DNA from: Proteobacteria bacterium UBA4656
GTDB taxonomy: Bacteria > Pseudomonadota > Gammaproteobacteria > Xanthomonadales > Ahniellaceae
Length of the DNA stretch: 8,656 bases
Direction: 5' to 3'
Assembly (NCBI GenBank): GCA_002405525.1
Contig: DHLY01000021.1
Location: 46,486-55,141 of the forward strand
Part shown: positions 6,007-8,656 of the stretch, one piece after another
How the letters are laid out: each line of letters opens with the position of its first letter
Numbering within the stretch: position 1 is the stretch's first letter
The notes under the pieces: generated by a model
What the model saw: the letters and a program-made list of their open reading frames with translations, nothing else
Databases searched by the model: none
Told to the model about the DNA's origin: nothing
Position numbers and translations under genes: made by a program

Positions 6007-6052
6007 TTCGATGCGTCTCCAGGCGGGCGCCGGGAGCGTGCGGGCGCGCGGC

Positions 6053-7501
6053 TCATGCCGGCTCGCCGTCGGTGAGCGCGCGCCGTGCGCGATCGACGCG
6101 TTCGGCGGTGACCGCAGCCTCGCCGGCGCTGCGCGCCTCGCGTTCGGCGCGGTCGCGCAGCCGCTTGGCGGCCGAGATGCGCACCAGGACCGGCTGGTCC
6201 TCCAGGATGCGCTCGAGCAGCGCGCGCGCATCGTCCTGCCACGGCAGTTGCCGGTGCAGGCGTGCGGGGGTGGGATCGGCCTTGTCGAGGTCGGTGCCGA
6301 GCGGCAGGATGTGGAACAACGCGTCGAACAGCGCGTTGCAGAACTCCTGCACGATGTAAGTCGCACCGGCGTATCCCATGAACGGCGTGCCGGTGTGGCG
6401 GCGGATGATCGCGCCGGGGAACGACGCCGGGATGTAGGTGGCGCGGGAGCCGGTTTCGGCGAGGTACATGCGCTCGTTGTAGGAACCGAACATCACCAGC
6501 GGCGGCTTCTCGCGCACCAGTTGGCGAACCGCCGCGTTGTCGGTCTTGGCTCCGGGGATGCGCGGCACGGCGAACTGGCACGGCATGCCGAGTTCGTCCT
6601 CGAGGAATCGCCGCACGCCGCGCGCATAGGTATCGCTGGCCACGATCGCGAACGATGCGGTGGCGAAGAAGTCCTGGGTGACGGAGCGCCACAGGTCCCA
6701 CACCGGCTTCACCGTGGTGTGCTTCTCGCGCTCGATGAACGGTTCCGGATCGACGCCGAGCACCTCGCCGAGCTTGCGCAGGAAACGGGTCGTGCTGTGC
6801 AGGCCGATCGGCGCCATCAGGTAGGGGCGCTCCAGCGCCTCGCACAGCGCGCGGCCGAACTCCCGGTACAGGCAGATGTTGGCGTCCGCGTCGACCAGCT
6901 TCGGAATGTCGGCGAGGTGGCTGCCGAGGGGAAACACCATGTTGACCTCGGCGCCGATGCCCTCCACGAGCCGGCGGATTTCAGCGAGGTCGCTCGGCAT
7001 GTTGAAGGTGCCGTAGCAGGGCCCGATCAGGTTGACCCGCGGCTTTGCGCCCTCCTTGCGCTTGCGTGCAGGCACTTTTTTCGGGCCGTACTGCGTCCAC
7101 AGCCAGGTCATCGCACGGTTCGCGCACTGCCACTGGTCTTCGTCGATGGTGCGCGGCAGGAAGCGCTGCAGGCTGGTGCCTTCCGGCGTCACGCCACCGC
7201 CGATCATCTCGGCGATCGATCCGGTGACCACCACCGCCGGCAGGTTCGGGTCGAGCACCGCGTGGGCGCGCTTCATCGCGCCCTCGGTGCCCTCGCGACC
7301 GAGCTGTTCCTCGGCCAGCCCGGTGACCACGATCGGCAGTTCGTGCGGCGGCAGGGCGTCGGTGTAGTGCAGCACCGAAGTCACCGGCAGGTTCTCGCAG
7401 CCGACCGGGCCGTCGATCACCACCTGCAGGCCCTTGACCGCCGTGAACACGTATACGGCGCCCCAGTAGCCTCCCGCGCGGTCGTGGTCGAGCACCAGCA
7501 T
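6053..7501 (-). CDS. bchZ: Chlorophyllide a oxidoreductase (COR) subunit Z
   Basis: A 482-residue NifK-like subunit. With BchY it forms the catalytic component of COR, which takes electrons from the BchX iron protein to reduce ring B of chlorophyllide a on the way to bacteriochlorophyllide. The segment GPVGCENLP (31-39) holds Cys35, probably a [4Fe-4S] cluster ligand shared with BchY. Also visible are [13 protein letters not shown] (91-103), [13 protein letters not shown] (160-172), [10 protein letters not shown] (338-347) and the Gly-rich [13 protein letters not shown] (371-383). Residues about 420-460 resemble the short C-terminal domain found in BchB-type reductases (PW...A...[14 protein letters not shown]). 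The ATG overlaps the bchY stop by one base (TGATG), so coupling is likely. Length matches the family, about 480-490. Confidence 0.98.
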   Translation of the reverse strand: MLVLDHDRAGGYWGAVYVFTAVKGLQVVIDGPVGCENLPVTSVLHYTDALPPHELPIVVTGLAEEQLGREGTEGAMKRAHAVLDPNLPAVVVTGSIAEMIGGGVTPEGTSLQRFLPRTIDEDQWQCANRAMTWLWTQYGPKKVPARKRKEGAKPRVNLIGPCYGTFNMPSDLAEIRRLVEGIGAEVNMVFPLGSHLADIPKLVDADANICLYREFGRALCEALERPYLMAPIGLHSTTRFLRKLGEVLGVDPEPFIEREKHTTVKPVWDLWRSVTQDFFATASFAIVASDTYARGVRRFLEDELGMPCQFAVPRIPGAKTDNAAVRQLVREKPPLVMFGSYNERMYLAETGSRATYIPASFPGAIIRRHTGTPFMGYAGATYIVQEFCNALFDALFHILPLGTDLDKADPTPARLHRQLPWQDDARALLERILEDQPVLVRISAAKRLRDRAEREARSAGEAAVTAERVDRARRALTDGEPA

Positions 7502-8656
7502 CAGATCGGCTCCTCGACACTCGCAGCCTTGGCCGCCTTGGCGACCTTGCGCGCGTACTGTTCGCGGAACTCCGGACGGTCCTTTGGCACGCCTTCCCAC
7601 ACCCCGGCGGCGGCGCCGCTGCCCACACCTTCGAAGAACGACTCCATCGCCGCGAAACGCGGCCGGTTGCCGATCGCGGCATTGACCACCGTGGCGAGCG
7701 ATCCGGCGCCGGCCGGGCCCATCAGCGGCCGGGCCGAGATCAGGTTGGTGAAGTAGAGGGCGGGAATGCGGCGCTGCTTGGCGGCCTGGACGACCGGCGT
7801 GGTGCCGATCGCAAGGTCGGGCTCGAACTCCGCCATTGCGGCGAGGTCCTGTTCCAGCGAAGCGCGGTACTGGACCTGCACGCCGCGCGACTCCAGCCAA
7901 GCCAGATCGGGCGCGCTGCACGGCGTCTTCGGACACGCCGTGCCCACGTAGCGCACGTCGGCACCGCTCTCGACCAGGAGGCGCGCGACCAGCAGTTCGG
8001 AGCCTTCGTAGCCGCTGAGGGTGATGCGGCCGGCGACCGGCATCCGCGCCAGCGCGGCGCGCACCATCGGCAGGAAGCGGTTCTGCGCGGCGTCGATGCG
8101 TTCGGCCGGCACGCCAGCCGCCTGGCCGATCGCGCGCAGCCAGTCCGCGGTGCCGTCGTGGCCGACCGGCGCGCTGCCGACGATCGGCCGGCCGGCGGCT
8201 TCGAACTCGCGGATCGAGGCGGTGTAGAACGGATGAATGGCCGCCACCACCGCGCCGTCGAGGGCGGCGTACAGGTCGCGCCACTCGCGGGTCGGCACGA
8301 CCGGCCCGGCGGCGAGCCCGAGCGGCTCGAGCAGCATGCCGATGCCGACCGGATCGGCGGGGAAGACCTCGCCGACCAGGGTCACGGTGGGCTTCTCGCT
8401 GCGGCCGCCGCGCGGCGCTTGCACCGGACCGGCCTCGGCCTCGCCGCGCGCGTAGCGCAGCATGGCGCCGGCCAGCACGTCCTTGGCCTCCGCATGGGTG
8501 GGCACGCCGAAGCCCGGCACGTCGATGCCGATGATGCGCACGCCGTTGATTTCGCGCGGCAGCAGCTGCAGCGGCACGCCGCTGGCGGTCGGCACGCACA
8601 GGTTGGTGACCACGATGGCGTCGTACTGCGCGGGATCGGCCAGCACGTGAACCGCG
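7501..8656 (-). CDS. bchY: Chlorophyllide a oxidoreductase (COR) subunit Y (5' end outside window)
   Basis: The frame is open to the window edge; 384 residues are visible, and the full protein is usually around 500, so about a quarter is missing. BchY is the NifD-like partner of BchZ in COR. The visible part begins in a segment carrying [18 protein letters not shown], whose Cys (visible residue 20) is a likely cluster ligand. Later come [23 protein letters not shown] with Cys241 and Cys246 (visible numbering), and [14 protein letters not shown], all typical of BchY. A GTG at 8646 is an internal Val, because the frame continues upstream with matching residues. The tail is Ala/Lys-rich and the stop overlaps the bchZ start. 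In purple bacteria bchC and bchX normally precede it. Confidence 0.97.
   Translation of the reverse strand, partial: AVHVLADPAQYDAIVVTNLCVPTASGVPLQLLPREINGVRIIGIDVPGFGVPTHAEAKDVLAGAMLRYARGEAEAGPVQAPRGGRSEKPTVTLVGEVFPADPVGIGMLLEPLGLAAGPVVPTREWRDLYAALDGAVVAAIHPFYTASIREFEAAGRPIVGSAPVGHDGTADWLRAIGQAAGVPAERIDAAQNRFLPMVRAALARMPVAGRITLSGYEGSELLVARLLVESGADVRYVGTACPKTPCSAPDLAWLESRGVQVQYRASLEQDLAAMAEFEPDLAIGTTPVVQAAKQRRIPALYFTNLISARPLMGPAGAGSLATVVNAAIGNRPRFAAMESFFEGVGSGAAAGVWEGVPKDRPEFREQYARKVAKAAKAASVEEPI

Noticed and set aside
5401..6052. PpsR/CrtJ-type operators (TGT-N12-ACA) in the puf spacers.
   Set aside because: I looked for paired TGT and ACA half-sites at the right spacing near pufB and pufL and found none I could support; the controlling promoter may lie upstream of the window, before bchC or crt genes.
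5948..7756. A + strand frame of 602 codons opposite bchZ.
   Set aside because: Shadow of bchZ in GC-rich sequence; no coherent hydrophobic or motif pattern, and it runs across the bchZ-bchY junction and the hairpin spacer.
1..8656. Mobile elements, CRISPR arrays, tRNA or rRNA genes.
   Set aside because: No transposase motif, terminal repeats, regularly spaced repeats or RNA gene signature was seen; genes are densely packed and functionally uniform.

Overview
This window is part of a photosynthesis gene cluster from an anoxygenic phototrophic purple bacterium (Proteobacteria). It carries a complete pufBALMC operon for the core light-harvesting complex and type-II reaction centre, next to bacteriochlorophyll a genes. 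High GC content, tight gene packing with start/stop overlaps, and a reaction-centre cytochrome with four haem sites (PufC) fit this. PufC is present, and there is no room for pufQ (bchZ-pufB gap) or pufX (pufC follows pufM directly). That is unlike Rhodobacter and more like many beta- and gammaproteobacterial or other PufC-bearing phototrophs; I cannot fix the genus from sequence alone.

Layout. On the + strand, 1-2218, runs a tightly packed biosynthesis operon: the end of a Bch2/PucC-type membrane transporter, bchP (geranylgeranyl reductase), tspO (tryptophan-rich sensory protein) and a small unrecognised three-helix membrane protein. On the - strand, read from 8656 down to 2430, runs bchY (5' end outside the window), bchZ, pufB, pufA, pufL, pufM and pufC. 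The two units converge on a 211-base gap (2219-2429) packed with inverted repeats, probably a two-way termination and 3'-end region. No stretch longer than 300 bases lacks a gene.

How the genes work together. BchY and BchZ are the catalytic subunits of chlorophyllide a oxidoreductase (COR), which makes the bacteriochlorin ring. BchP reduces the geranylgeranyl tail to phytyl. PufB and PufA form the LH1 ring, PufL and PufM bind the reaction-centre cofactors, and the lipoprotein cytochrome PufC re-reduces the special pair. All the pigment, iron and quinone ligands I checked in L and M are present. The bchY-bchZ-puf order is the classic superoperon arrangement, in which pigment and pigment-protein genes share transcripts.

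The main non-coding signals are stem-loops between genes: two tandem 8-bp hairpins between bchZ and pufB, a bulged hairpin after pufB, a 12-bp stem plus a second hairpin between pufA and pufL, and a hairpin array in the convergent gap. The pufA-pufL structure matches the known principle that RNA hairpins set the LH1:RC ratio. I see no mobile element, CRISPR array, tRNA or rRNA, and no evidence of a wholly new system. The least explained items are the 85-residue membrane protein beside tspO and the hairpins ahead of pufB.
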